NCBI GenBank assembly: GCA_002293125.1
Contig: DBCR01000004.1
Location: 124,001 to 188,000, forward strand
Direction of reading: 5' to 3'
Length of the DNA: 64,000 bases
Source: Opitutia bacterium UBA953
GTDB taxonomy: Bacteria; Verrucomicrobiota; Verrucomicrobiia; Opitutales; UBA953
In this document: piece by piece, positions 50,045 to 59,414 of the stretch
Layout: each line of letters begins with the position of its first letter
How positions within the stretch are numbered: the first letter of the stretch is position 1
Translations under genes and position numbers: made by a program
Notes under the pieces: model-generated
What the model saw: the letters and a program-made list of their open reading frames with translations, nothing else
Databases searched by the model: none
What the model was told of the DNA's origin: nothing

Positions 50045-51400
50045 TTAGAGGCTCTCGAAATCGGCTTCGACCGCGGCCTTGAAGGTTTGGGACCATCGAT
50101 CGACCTCGGACTTATCCTGGTGCTCGACGAGGATGCGCAGCTTGTTCTCGGTGCCGGAGTAGCGGATGAGATGGCGTCCGGCATTACCGAACGCGGCGTC
50201 CGCCTTACGGATCTCCTCCTGCAGGGCGTTGAGTTGGACCAGCGGAATGCGCGACTTAACCTTGAGATTGACCAACGCCTGAGGGTATTCGCGCATGCCA
50301 GCGGCGAGATCGGCCAAGGTGGCCCCTTTCTTGCGCATGAAGCGCAGTACCTGCAGCGCGCTCAGGATCCCGTCCCCTGTGGAAGCGTAGTCGGAGAAGA
50401 TCAGGTGCCCGGAGTTTTCCCCGCCAAAGGAATAGCCGCCCTTCCGCAAGGCTTCGATGACATGTCGGTCGCTGACGGCGGTGGTGACCACGCCGATGCC
50501 TGCCTTACGCATGGCCTCATGGAGGCCGAGGTTGGACATCACCGTGCACACCATCGAATTACCAGAGAGCTTGCCCTCTGCCTTTAACGCCAAGGCGCAA
50601 AGCGCCAGGATACGGTCGCCGGAGACAGAGGCACCGCTGGCGTCCGAGAAGATCACCCGGTCAGCATCGCCGTCGAGCGAGATACCGACGTCGGCGCCCT
50701 GGTCTTTCACGACCTTACCGGCGAACTCGGGATAAAGCGCCCCCACGCCGGCGTTGATGTTGATGCCATCCGGGTCGACGCCGAGCTTCACGACTTTCGC
50801 GCCCAGTTCCTTGAAGATGAGCGGGGCCAGCAGATAGCCCGCGCCATGTCCGCAATCGACGACAATCTTCATGCCGTCGAGGTGCGCATTGCCCAGGCTC
50901 TGTTTCACGAATTCGATGTATCGCCCGCGGGCGTCATCGATACGATAGGCCTTGCCAATCTTGTCCCCCGTCACGCCGTTCGCCTTCACATCATAAAGGA
51001 CTTCTTGCTCGACCAGTGATTCGAGGTCGTCCGTAAGTTTGAACCCATCCGGTCCGAAGATCTTCAGGCCGTTGTCTTCATAAGGGTTATGCGAGGCCGT
51101 GAGCATGATGCCCGCGCCGCAGCCCATCGACTTGGTCAGATGCGCCACCGCTGGCGTCGGCATCGGCCCGACCAGGAATACGTCCATCCCGCTCGACACC
51201 AACCCGCTCGTCAGCGCGGTCTCGAGCATGTAGCCGGAAATACGGGTGTCCTTGCCGATAATGACGCGGTTATGATTGGCGCCGCTGGAGCGTAGGACCC
51301 GGGAGATGGCTTGCCCGATCCGGAGGGCGATTTCAGGTGTGATGGGATATTCGTTCGCCTTACCGCGGATGCCATCCGTGCCGAAGAGTTTGGTCGCCAT
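50045..51400 (-). CDS. glmM: Phosphoglucosamine mutase
   Basis: A 451-residue alpha-D-phosphohexomutase turning glucosamine-6-phosphate into the 1-phosphate. It starts MATKLFGTDGIRGKAN, the active-site phosphoserine is in GIMLTASHNPYEDNG, the metal loop is SLDGDADRVIF, and the sugar-binding loop GGENSGHLIF marks GlmM among phosphomutases. The C-terminal phosphate loop is RYSGTENKLRILVE. First gene of the glm operon; the upstream 200 bases are AT-rich and should hold the promoter. Confidence 0.96.
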   Translation of the reverse strand: MATKLFGTDGIRGKANEYPITPEIALRIGQAISRVLRSSGANHNRVIIGKDTRISGYMLETALTSGLVSSGMDVFLVGPMPTPAVAHLTKSMGCGAGIMLTASHNPYEDNGLKIFGPDGFKLTDDLESLVEQEVLYDVKANGVTGDKIGKAYRIDDARGRYIEFVKQSLGNAHLDGMKIVVDCGHGAGYLLAPLIFKELGAKVVKLGVDPDGININAGVGALYPEFAGKVVKDQGADVGISLDGDADRVIFSDASGASVSGDRILALCALALKAEGKLSGNSMVCTVMSNLGLHEAMRKAGIGVVTTAVSDRHVIEALRKGGYSFGGENSGHLIFSDYASTGDGILSALQVLRFMRKKGATLADLAAGMREYPQALVNLKVKSRIPLVQLNALQEEIRKADAAFGNAGRHLIRYSGTENKLRILVEHQDKSEVDRWSQTFKAAVEADFESL

Positions 51401-51679
51401 GCCGGTATCCGATGAATTCCTGACCTTTTCGCAAGTCCAAATGACTGAAAACCTTCTTTTATGATAAATATGACTGAACCAATCATTTAACGTAGCCGGC
51501 ACTTGGCCTGATGCCGAATAGCCCGTTCCAGACCTCGGGCAAACGACCGAAAGGTTTCGAGCAAGCAAATCGACTTCCCCTTAGCCGTTTAAAACAAAGG
51601 AAATGAGATGAGAACTTCTCCTTATCTCGGAATCGCAGTTGGACAGGAACAGACCGGAGAAGTTGAGTGTCTCTACCCC
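51401..51679. promoter_or_regulatory. Divergent promoter region between glm operon and glycoside operon
   Basis: A non-coding stretch of 279 bases (207 if the downstream gene starts at 51608). The left half is AT-rich. ATGACTGAA occurs twice, at 51441-51449 and 51470-51478, each followed by ACC after one to two bases; these could be operator half-sites. AAAGGAAATGAGATG at 51596-51610 gives a good ribosome binding site for a possible early start. No promoter hexamers are convincing. Confidence 0.4.
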
Positions 51680-54600
51680 ATGCGTACCTACGCGCTACCC
51701 CTCGTCGGCATCCTGGCGACTTCCCTCGTCTGGGCAGCGGAAACGCCGGTGGACTTCAATCGCGAAGTCCGGCCGATTCTCTCCGATCGTTGCTACGGCT
51801 GCCACGGACCCGATGCGGATAAAGGCCGCAAGGCCGGTCTGCGTCTCGATGAGTTCGCCGGCGCCACGAAGAAGCTCAAGAGCGGCGATATCGCGATCGT
51901 CCCGGGCGACCTGGAGAAAAGCACGATGGTCCATCGTATCTTCTCGACCGATCCCGAGGAAATCATGCCACCGCCTGAGTTGCATCGGCCGCTCTCCGCC
52001 GCCGAGCAGGACATTCTGCGTCGCTGGATCAAGCAAGGGGCTAAATACGATCCGCACTGGGCCTTCGTCAGCCCCGAATCTCATGCGACCCCTGCCATCG
52101 CTGATTCCTCCTGGGCCAAGGATCCGCTCGACGCCTTCATCGCGGACAAGGCCGCCAAGGCCGGCCTCAAACCTTCCGTCGCCGCCGATCGCACCACCCT
52201 GCTCCGTCGGGCTTCTTTCGCCCTGACCGGCTTGCCTCCGACGATTGCCGAGGTCGACGCCTTCCTCTCCGACCTGTCTCCGGACGCTTACGAAAAGCGT
52301 GTCGATGCGATGCTGGCTTCGCCTCGCTTCGGCGAACATATCGCCGTGGGCTGGCTCGATCTTTCAAGATACGCCGACACCTGGGGCTACACGGGCGACA
52401 AAGCCATGTTCGCCTGGCCTTGGCGCGACTGGGTCCTCAAGGCCTTCAATGACAATAAGCCCTACGACCAGTTCTTGACCGAACAACTCGCAGGCGACCT
52501 GCTGCCGAACCCCACGCAAGACCAACGGGTGGCGACGGCCTTCAACCGCCTGCATCGCATGACCTTCGAAGGCGGTTCGATCGCCGAAGAATTCCGCCAG
52601 GATGGCATCAATGACCGCGTCATGACCGCGGGCTACGGCTTCATGGGGCTGACGATGGAGTGCTCTCGCTGCCACGACCACAAGTACGACCCTATTTCCC
52701 AGCGGGACTACTTCTCGATGGCGGCGATGTTCGGCGACCAGAACGAGAACGGGCTTCTGTCTTTCCATGGCGAGGTGCCGCCTCCATTCGTTCGTCTCTA
52801 CAAGTCAGACGAAGCGCGCAGCAAGGAAACCGAGCTCCGCGCCGCCGTGCTTGCAGCGGAAAAAGGCCTGGTGACTACCCGCACCGCCACCGCGAAGGCG
52901 GCCGTCGAGGTGCCGACTCCGCTCGCCCACTTCCCACTCGAGTCCTTCACGAAGACCGGCGTCGATAACGCGACCACCGGCGGCAAGCCCGCCAAGTTCG
53001 AACGTCGTGGGTCGCCTGAAGACTTGCAGCTTGTCCCTGGTGTCAAAGGCCAAGCGGTGAAGTTCGACGGGGACGCTGGCTTCATCCTTCCAGAATTCAA
53101 GCAGCTCGGTCGCCACGATGCTTTCACGTTCTCGGCCTTCCTTCGCCTTGGGGAGAAGAATGCCCGCGCCACGGTCCTCCATGCCACAGGTTTCTACACG
53201 GGTGACGGCGATGCCTCGGGCGTCGAACTCCTGGTCAATCACGGCAAGCTTCGCTGGAGCATGATCCACCTCTGGCCGAACAGCGCGGCATCCGTTGAGA
53301 CCCAAGCCGAGCTCCCGGTCGGCAACTGGCAGCGAGTGACAGTCACCTATGACGGCTCTTCCAAGGCCGCCGGACTCCGCGTGTACCTCGATGGCCTCGA
53401 AGTGAAGACGACGGTCGTGCGCGACACCCTCCACGCCAAGCCTCGCGATAACGCCCTCGAGATCGGCTCCCGCACCCGCGATGCGGGCTTCCGCAACGGC
53501 TCACTCGACGAAATCCAGATTTGGCGCACGGCCCTGACGGCCGCTGAGGTAGCGGTCCTCCATGGCCTTGCCGCCGACTCCTTGCCGGCGGCGGTTCACG
53601 CCGAACACGCCGACATCCGCGCGAATCCGGGCTACGCCCAAGCCTGGGAACGCCTCCAACAAGTCCGCCGTGCCCTTGCCGCTCACGAGGAATCCGCCCC
53701 GCCTTTCTTCGCGATGGAGCACTCCTCTCTCGCTCCCAAAACCTTTTTGCTGACCCGCGGCGAGTACGACAAGCCCGACCTCAACAAGCCTTGCGAACCC
53801 GGCGTCCCCGCTCACATCTTCCCTTGGAACGAGTCCTTGCCGAAGAACCGACTCGGTCTCGCTCGCTGGCTGACCGATCCTAAGAACCCGCTGGCTTCAC
53901 GCGTCATCATCAACCGTCTCTGGGCCCAGGTCTTCGGCTCCGGACTTTTCGCCTCCAGCGAGAACCTCGGCATGCAGGGCGATCTGCCGACCCACCCGGA
54001 GTTGCTCGACACCTTGGCCGTCGACTTCGTGCGTAGCGGATGGAACACCAAGGCGATGCTTCGCCGCTTCGTCCTCAGCGCTACCTTCCGTCAGTCTTCG
54101 ACCCCTACCGCGGAAGCACGCGAGAAAGACCCTTTCAATAAATACCTCGCCCGCGGTCCAGTCCTTCGGCTGTCGGCTGAGATGGTCCGCGACCAAGCTT
54201 TGCTGGCCGCAGGTACGCTCGTCGAGAAAGTCGGCGGTGAAAGCGTGCAGGAGTCCGCCCGCCGTCGGAGTATCTACACTTATCGTAAGCGCACGGCTCC
54301 TCCCGACAACATGCTGATCTTCGACGCCGGTTCGCGCGAGATCTGCCAGCCCAAGCGCCTTAACACCAACACCCCGCTGCAGGCGCTGGTGCTGCTGAAT
54401 AACCCTGGCTTCGTCGATGCCGCCAAGAGCCTAGCCGTCAAGGTCAGCAAAGCGTCGTCCGAGCCCTCCGCGCAGATCACCGCCGCCTTCCGCCACGTGT
54501 GCACGCGTGACCCGCGCCCGTCCGAACTCGCCGCGCTCAACGAGCTCTACGCGATCCAGAAGGCTGCGCCGCCGCAATTTACTCCCGCACCACCCAAGGT

Positions 54601-54760
54601 CGCCGAACCTGAACCTAAGGCCGGCCCGAAGGCAAAGAAACAACCGGCACCTGTGCAGGCTCCGTCCGGACCAAAGATGCCCGCCGACCCTTCGCTTGCC
54701 GCCCTCACCCTCGTCTGTTCGACCATCCTGGCGAGCGACGCGGCCGTTACCTCTCGCTGA
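51680..54760 (+). CDS. Exported cytochrome/DUF1549/LamG/DUF1553 protein
   Basis: A 1026-residue exported protein. After signal MRTYALPLVGILATSLVWAAE, the PSD1 cytochrome domain has heme motif CYGCH (38-42). DUF1549 follows (VGWLDLSRYADTWGYTGDKA), then a LamG/concanavalin-like beta-sandwich (about residues 410-620) and DUF1553 (NRLGLARWLTDPKNPLASRV through RRFVLSATFRQSS). The family is typical of planctomycetes and verrucomicrobia and is thought to act in oxidative sugar or polymer breakdown. A start at 51608 with AAGGA upstream adds 24 residues before the signal; the later ATG fits the signal peptide better. First gene of the operon. Confidence 0.88.
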   Translation: MRTYALPLVGILATSLVWAAETPVDFNREVRPILSDRCYGCHGPDADKGRKAGLRLDEFAGATKKLKSGDIAIVPGDLEKSTMVHRIFSTDPEEIMPPPELHRPLSAAEQDILRRWIKQGAKYDPHWAFVSPESHATPAIADSSWAKDPLDAFIADKAAKAGLKPSVAADRTTLLRRASFALTGLPPTIAEVDAFLSDLSPDAYEKRVDAMLASPRFGEHIAVGWLDLSRYADTWGYTGDKAMFAWPWRDWVLKAFNDNKPYDQFLTEQLAGDLLPNPTQDQRVATAFNRLHRMTFEGGSIAEEFRQDGINDRVMTAGYGFMGLTMECSRCHDHKYDPISQRDYFSMAAMFGDQNENGLLSFHGEVPPPFVRLYKSDEARSKETELRAAVLAAEKGLVTTRTATAKAAVEVPTPLAHFPLESFTKTGVDNATTGGKPAKFERRGSPEDLQLVPGVKGQAVKFDGDAGFILPEFKQLGRHDAFTFSAFLRLGEKNARATVLHATGFYTGDGDASGVELLVNHGKLRWSMIHLWPNSAASVETQAELPVGNWQRVTVTYDGSSKAAGLRVYLDGLEVKTTVVRDTLHAKPRDNALEIGSRTRDAGFRNGSLDEIQIWRTALTAAEVAVLHGLAADSLPAAVHAEHADIRANPGYAQAWERLQQVRRALAAHEESAPPFFAMEHSSLAPKTFLLTRGEYDKPDLNKPCEPGVPAHIFPWNESLPKNRLGLARWLTDPKNPLASRVIINRLWAQVFGSGLFASSENLGMQGDLPTHPELLDTLAVDFVRSGWNTKAMLRRFVLSATFRQSSTPTAEAREKDPFNKYLARGPVLRLSAEMVRDQALLAAGTLVEKVGGESVQESARRRSIYTYRKRTAPPDNMLIFDAGSREICQPKRLNTNTPLQALVLLNNPGFVDAAKSLAVKVSKASSEPSAQITAAFRHVCTRDPRPSELAALNELYAIQKAAPPQFTPAPPKVAEPEPKAGPKAKKQPAPVQAPSGPKMPADPSLAALTLVCSTILASDAAVTSR

Positions 54761-54762
54761 TC

Positions 54763-56199
54763 ATGCATCCCTCCAAGCCCAGTTACGACAGCCTGATGCA
54801 GCACACGCGTCGGCACTTCCTCGGTGCCTCCGCTCTCGGCCTCGGCGCCTTGGCCATGCGTGGCATCACCGGCGACGCCCAAGCGGCGACCCTCCCCAAA
54901 GGCACGCACCTCCCGGCCAAGGCGAAACGCGTCATCTACCTTTTCCAGGCAGGCGGCCCTTCGCAGTTCGAGACCCTCGATCCGAAACCGCTCCTGCGCG
55001 AAAAACATACGCAACCGCTGCCTGACTCCGTCCGCCAAGGACAGCGCCTGACCGGCATGAGCGGCTATCAGGCCACCCTTCCGCTCGCCGGCTCGTTTGT
55101 CGATTTCAAGAAGTACGGTCAGAGCGGCGTAGAGTACAGCGACCTGATGAGCCATATCGGCGGCGTCGCGGACGATGTCTGCGTCATCCGCTCGATGCAC
55201 ACGGAGGCGATCAATCACGACCCCGCGATCACTTTCTTCTGTTGCGGCAATCAGGTCGCCGGCCGGCCTTCGATGGGCGCGTGGGCTTCCTACGGCCTCG
55301 GCAGCATGAACGAGAACCTCCCTTCGTTCATCGTATTGGTCTCACAAGACGCCACCAAGGACCAGCCGCTCTATTCTCGACTCTGGGGCTCAGGCTTCCT
55401 GCCTTCCGAGCATCAAGGCGTGCAGTTCAAGGCCGGCAAGGAGCCGGTGCTCTACCTCACGAATCCTGAAGGGGTCTCCCCGCATGCCCGCCGCGGCATG
55501 CTCGACGCCCTCGGCAAGCTCAACGCGGACCAGCGCGCCGCGGAGCTCGATCCCGAGGTCGACGCCCGCCTCGCCCAGGCGGAAATGGCCTACCGCATGC
55601 AGACGAGCGTCCCCGAGGTCGCCGATCTCTCGAAGGAATCCCCCGAGACCCTCGCGATGTATGGCGAGAGCGTGAAGTCGCCCGGTTCCTTTGCCGCAAA
55701 CTGCCTGCAGGCCCGTCGACTCATCGAGAAAGGCGTACGCTTCGTGCAGCTCTTCCACCAAGGTTGGGATCAGCACGGCGGCCTACCCGGCGGCATCAAG
55801 CGCCAGTGCAAGCAGACCGACCAGGCTTCGGCCGCGCTCATCAAGGACCTCAAGCAACGCGGACTTTTGGAAGACACGCTGGTCATCTGGGGTGGAGAAT
55901 TCGGCCGCACGGCTTACAGCCAAGGCAAGATCACCAAGGATTCCTACGGTCGCGACCATCACCCGCGTTGCTTCAGTCTCTGGATGGCCGGTGGCGGCAT
56001 CAAAGGTGGCCAGACGTACGGCCAGACCGATGAGTTCGGCTATAATATCGTCAAGGACCCGGTCCACGTGCACGACCTGCACGCGACCATGCAGCATCTT
56101 CTTGGCGTCGACCATGAGCGCCAGACCTTCAAGTTCCAAGGCCGTTACTACCGCCTGACGGACGTCTCCGGCCACGTGATCAAAGCGGTGATTGCCTAA
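54763..56199 (+). CDS. DUF1501 family protein, Tat-exported
   Basis: A 478-residue protein that almost always partners a DUF1549/DUF1553 gene, as here with a 2-base gap. The twin-arginine signal is TRRHFLGASALGLGALAM at residues 15-32. The core resembles the alkaline phosphatase/sulfatase fold: RVIYLFQAGGPSQFETLDPK, then VIWGGEFGRTAYSQG, GRDHHPRCFSLWMAGGGIKGG and DLHATMQHLLG, with Asp/His residues for metals. It lacks a normal sulfatase nucleophile motif. Function unknown; likely acts on the same exported substrate as its partner. Confidence 0.9.
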   Translation: MHPSKPSYDSLMQHTRRHFLGASALGLGALAMRGITGDAQAATLPKGTHLPAKAKRVIYLFQAGGPSQFETLDPKPLLREKHTQPLPDSVRQGQRLTGMSGYQATLPLAGSFVDFKKYGQSGVEYSDLMSHIGGVADDVCVIRSMHTEAINHDPAITFFCCGNQVAGRPSMGAWASYGLGSMNENLPSFIVLVSQDATKDQPLYSRLWGSGFLPSEHQGVQFKAGKEPVLYLTNPEGVSPHARRGMLDALGKLNADQRAAELDPEVDARLAQAEMAYRMQTSVPEVADLSKESPETLAMYGESVKSPGSFAANCLQARRLIEKGVRFVQLFHQGWDQHGGLPGGIKRQCKQTDQASAALIKDLKQRGLLEDTLVIWGGEFGRTAYSQGKITKDSYGRDHHPRCFSLWMAGGGIKGGQTYGQTDEFGYNIVKDPVHVHDLHATMQHLLGVDHERQTFKFQGRYYRLTDVSGHVIKAVIA

Positions 56200-56219
56200 A
56201 AGTTTCCCCTACCGCAGTA

Positions 56220-57545
56220 GTGACGGCGATGTCCCTCGCCACGCCGGCACCCGCTTCCGCGATCGCTTCGCGGTCTTTCCGTTTCTATCTGGGAGCGATC
56301 GTGCTCGGTACCCTGGCTATCCAGATGCAGAACGTAGCCATCGCGTGGCAGGTCTTTCGCTTGACGAAGGACGAAGGCGCCAACGCGGCCCTGGCCCTAG
56401 GTGCCATCGGACTTGCCGAAGTCATCCCCTTCGTGAGCGCCGTGCTCTTCGCCGGCCACGTCGCGGATACCAATAACCGCCGGCGTATCGCCATCGGCGC
56501 CTTGGTTGCGATGATGGCCCTGGGGTTGTTTCTCTTCCTGCCCGAGCACCTGACCGAGCGCTGGGCTCAACTCACCGTCATCTATGGCGTGATCATTCTG
56601 GGCGGCTTGGCCCGCAGCTTCCTCACCACGGCCCGGCAGGCGATCATCGCGGAGATCCTTCCCCGCGATCTCATTCCCAGCGGTGTCCGCTGGCGCAACA
56701 CACTCTTCGAACTCGCCTGCGTTCTCGGACCTGGCTTGGCCGGCCTGATGGTTTGGTTGGGCGAAAAGAACGGGCTCTCCCATCCGGAGAACGTCCCGTA
56801 TACAGCGATGACGATCTGCTTCGCCGGCTCGCTCGGCCTGACCATCGCCTTGCGCACGACTCAGACCCTTCAGACGCGTACCCCCGAGCCTATCTTTGTC
56901 AGCCTCCGTCAGGGCATCGACTTCATGCTGAGTCAGCGCATCATGCTCGGGGCTTTCACGATGGACCTCTTCGCGGTGCTCCTCGGTGGCGCCGTGGCGC
57001 TCCTCCCGATCTTCGCCGACATGCTGGGAGTCGGCGCCTTCGGCTTCGGGATGCTCCGGGCGGCCTCCTCGGTCGGCGCGGTGCTGATGTCGCTCTACCT
57101 CATCATCCGGCCGCCCCTGAATTATGCCGGACGTTCCCTCTACGGCTCTTTCGCGGTCTTCGGACTCAGCACGATCGGCTTTGCTCTCTCGATCACCCTC
57201 GCTTCCGCTCTCGGGCTTAGCCTGCACGAGGCCTTTGTCTTTTCTTTCATCTTCCTATTCCTGGCTGGCGCGGCCGACGCGGTGAACGTGATCATCCGTC
57301 AGACCATCCTGCAGACCTCGGTCCCGCCCGAGATGATGGGCCGTGTGTCGGCCGTGACGGCGGTCTTCATTGGTTGCTCCAATGAGCTCGGCATGGCGGA
57401 ATCCGGCCTAGCCGCCCGTCTGATGGGCACGGTCAATTCAGTGGTCTTCGGGGGACTAGCCACGTTTGGCGTGATGGGCCTGACCCACTGGCGCTTCCCC
57501 GAGCTCTGGCGGCTGCGGAAAGTCGGCCAAGAGCCCGTCCGCTGA
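56220..57545 (+). CDS. MFS transporter (EntS-like exporter)
   Basis: A 441-residue major facilitator with about 10-12 membrane segments. The loop [15 protein letters not shown] between helices 2 and 3 is the MFS A-motif, and [20 protein letters not shown] followed by RWRNTLFE resembles the EntS/MFS_3 exporter family. It lies 20 bases after the DUF1501 gene. It may export or import a product of the cluster; the substrate cannot be read from sequence. GTG 56220 or ATG 56229 are both possible starts. Confidence 0.83.
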   Translation: MTAMSLATPAPASAIASRSFRFYLGAIVLGTLAIQMQNVAIAWQVFRLTKDEGANAALALGAIGLAEVIPFVSAVLFAGHVADTNNRRRIAIGALVAMMALGLFLFLPEHLTERWAQLTVIYGVIILGGLARSFLTTARQAIIAEILPRDLIPSGVRWRNTLFELACVLGPGLAGLMVWLGEKNGLSHPENVPYTAMTICFAGSLGLTIALRTTQTLQTRTPEPIFVSLRQGIDFMLSQRIMLGAFTMDLFAVLLGGAVALLPIFADMLGVGAFGFGMLRAASSVGAVLMSLYLIIRPPLNYAGRSLYGSFAVFGLSTIGFALSITLASALGLSLHEAFVFSFIFLFLAGAADAVNVIIRQTILQTSVPPEMMGRVSAVTAVFIGCSNELGMAESGLAARLMGTVNSVVFGGLATFGVMGLTHWRFPELWRLRKVGQEPVR

Positions 57546-57598
57546 CCTCGCTTGGGCTTGTGTCGGCACCTCGGTCTGCTTCATATCGGAGCAGCCCT

Positions 57599-58534
57599 AT
57601 GAAGCTGCTCCGCCTCCTGCCCTGCCTGCTGGCCCTCGGCCTGCTCGGCGCTGAACCCAAGAAGCCTGACTACGACTCCCAGTACGTCCTTGGCCCGGAC
57701 TCCCAAGAGAAGGCCGGCGTGCCTAAGGGGGTCGTCACCGAGTACGAACTCGCCGATTCGAAGACCTTCCCGGGCTACGGCCGCAAGTGGTCCCTCTACG
57801 TCCCCAAACAATATGATGCGTCCAAGGAAGCCGCCCTGATGGTCTTCCAAGATGGACCTGGTTATGCCAACCGTACCGGCGCATGGCGGGTGCCGGTGGT
57901 CTTCGACAACCTGATCGCCCAGAAGAAGATGCCGGTGACCATCGCCCTCTTCATCGCGCCCGGCTTCACGCCCGACCCGAAGAATCCGAACGGCAAGGAC
58001 AAGAAGGGCAAGGCCCTCGGAAAATCCAACCGCTCGTTCGAATACGACAGCGTCACCGATCTCTACGTGAAATTCCTGCTCGAAGAGATGATTCCTCTCG
58101 CGGAATCGAAAGGCGTCAAGTTCTCGAAGGATCCGGCCCGTCGCGCCATCGCCGGTGCATCTTCTGGCGGTATCTGCGCCTTCAACGCCGCGTGGCACCG
58201 CCCGGATGCTTTCAGCAAGGTCTTCACGACCATCGGCAGCTTCACCAATATCCGCGGCGTCATCAGCAAAGGCGCCGAAAAGGGCGGTAATCTCTACCCC
58301 CAGATGATCATGGACTCGCCGAAGAAGAACATCCGCGTCTTCTCGCAGGAAGGCTCGCACGACCTGACCAACGAGTTCGGCGTCTGGCCCGAAGCCAACC
58401 AAAAGATGGCTGATGCCTGGAAAGCCAAGGGCTACGATTACAAGTTCGTCATGGGCGAAGGCACCCACAACAGCCGCCACGGCGCCCAGCTCCTTCCGGA
58501 AGCCCTGACCTGGCTCTGGCGCGATATTCGCTAA
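57599..58534 (+). CDS. Exported esterase of the enterochelin esterase/esterase D family
   Basis: A 311-residue alpha/beta hydrolase with signal peptide [20 protein letters not shown]. The nucleophile Ser is in [32 protein letters not shown] and [18 protein letters not shown] supply the Asp and His candidates. The fold is that of the putative esterase family (Fes, feruloyl and acetyl-xylan esterases). In this operon, removal of ester groups from a plant or algal glycan is a reasonable role (inference). The ATG at 57599 is chosen by the signal peptide; the DUF1080 gene follows after 4 bases. Confidence 0.82.
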   Translation: MKLLRLLPCLLALGLLGAEPKKPDYDSQYVLGPDSQEKAGVPKGVVTEYELADSKTFPGYGRKWSLYVPKQYDASKEAALMVFQDGPGYANRTGAWRVPVVFDNLIAQKKMPVTIALFIAPGFTPDPKNPNGKDKKGKALGKSNRSFEYDSVTDLYVKFLLEEMIPLAESKGVKFSKDPARRAIAGASSGGICAFNAAWHRPDAFSKVFTTIGSFTNIRGVISKGAEKGGNLYPQMIMDSPKKNIRVFSQEGSHDLTNEFGVWPEANQKMADAWKAKGYDYKFVMGEGTHNSRHGAQLLPEALTWLWRDIR

Positions 58535-58538
58535 ACCG

Positions 58539-59396
58539 ATGAAACTCACTCTTCTCTCCCTGCTTGGCTTCGGCGCCGTCGCCCTTGCCCAAGAATCCTC
58601 CTTCCGTCCACTGCTCGACCCCCAGCTCTCCCAGTGGGAGAAATGGCTCGGCCCGGTCCACCGGGCTTACGACCTTCCGGGTTACGTCCGCGGCGCCAAA
58701 CCGAAGGACGACCCGGTCCTTGGCCTCAACAATGACCCGCTCAAGGTGATCACGACCCGCCAGCAGGAGGGCGAGACGGTCCTCCATATCACGGGTCAAG
58801 TCTTCGGGGCCCTCAGCTCGCTAGCTTCCTTTGATAACTTCCACCTGAAAACCGAACAGCGGTGGGGGGAGAAACGCTGGGAGCCTCGTCTGACCGCGGT
58901 GCGGGATAACGGCATCCTTATTTTTTGTGTCGGCGAACATGGCGCCCAAGGTAAATACTGGATGCGCAGCCAGGAACTCCAGGTCCAGGAGGGTGACATC
59001 GGCGATTATTGGCCCTTGGCCGGCGCGATGGCGGAGATCCCGATCCGCACCGATGACCCGGTGAAGAAGCGCGTCTACGACCCGAAGGGTACCCTGACGA
59101 CCGTCAATGCCCGCGTCTGGCATGGCACGAATTACGACGAGAAGCCTTTCGGCGAATGGAACACGATCGAGTGCTTCGCCTTCAACGGCGACGCGGTCTT
59201 CCGCCTCAACGGCAAGACGGTCAACGTGATCCTGAATTCCCGCTACCGCGAGAAGGGTTCGACGGTCGACGTCCCGCTGAAGGCCGGAAAACTCCAGATT
59301 CAGTCCGAAGCCGCGGAATGCGAGTACCGCCGCATGGAGATCCGTCCGATAACCTCCTGGCCCGCTGACGTCGCCGGCGATTTACCTAAGCGTTAA
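58539..59396 (+). CDS. DUF1080 (3-keto-disaccharide hydrolase-like) exported protein
   Basis: A 285-residue exported beta-sandwich protein with signal MKLTLLSLLGFGAVALAQ. The DUF1080 landmarks are the PLLDPQLSQWEKWLG opening, HITGQVFGALSSLASFDNFH, FCVGEHGAQGKYWMRSQE, and the C-terminal AGKLQIQSEAAECEYRRMEI. Related proteins cleave 3-keto-glycosides after Gfo/Idh-type oxidation. It sits between an esterase and the ATPase of a sugar ABC importer (18-base gap), supporting a glycan role. Confidence 0.85.
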   Translation: MKLTLLSLLGFGAVALAQESSFRPLLDPQLSQWEKWLGPVHRAYDLPGYVRGAKPKDDPVLGLNNDPLKVITTRQQEGETVLHITGQVFGALSSLASFDNFHLKTEQRWGEKRWEPRLTAVRDNGILIFCVGEHGAQGKYWMRSQELQVQEGDIGDYWPLAGAMAEIPIRTDDPVKKRVYDPKGTLTTVNARVWHGTNYDEKPFGEWNTIECFAFNGDAVFRLNGKTVNVILNSRYREKGSTVDVPLKAGKLQIQSEAAECEYRRMEIRPITSWPADVAGDLPKR

Positions 59397-59414
59397 AAAC
59401 GCCGTCCGTCCGTC

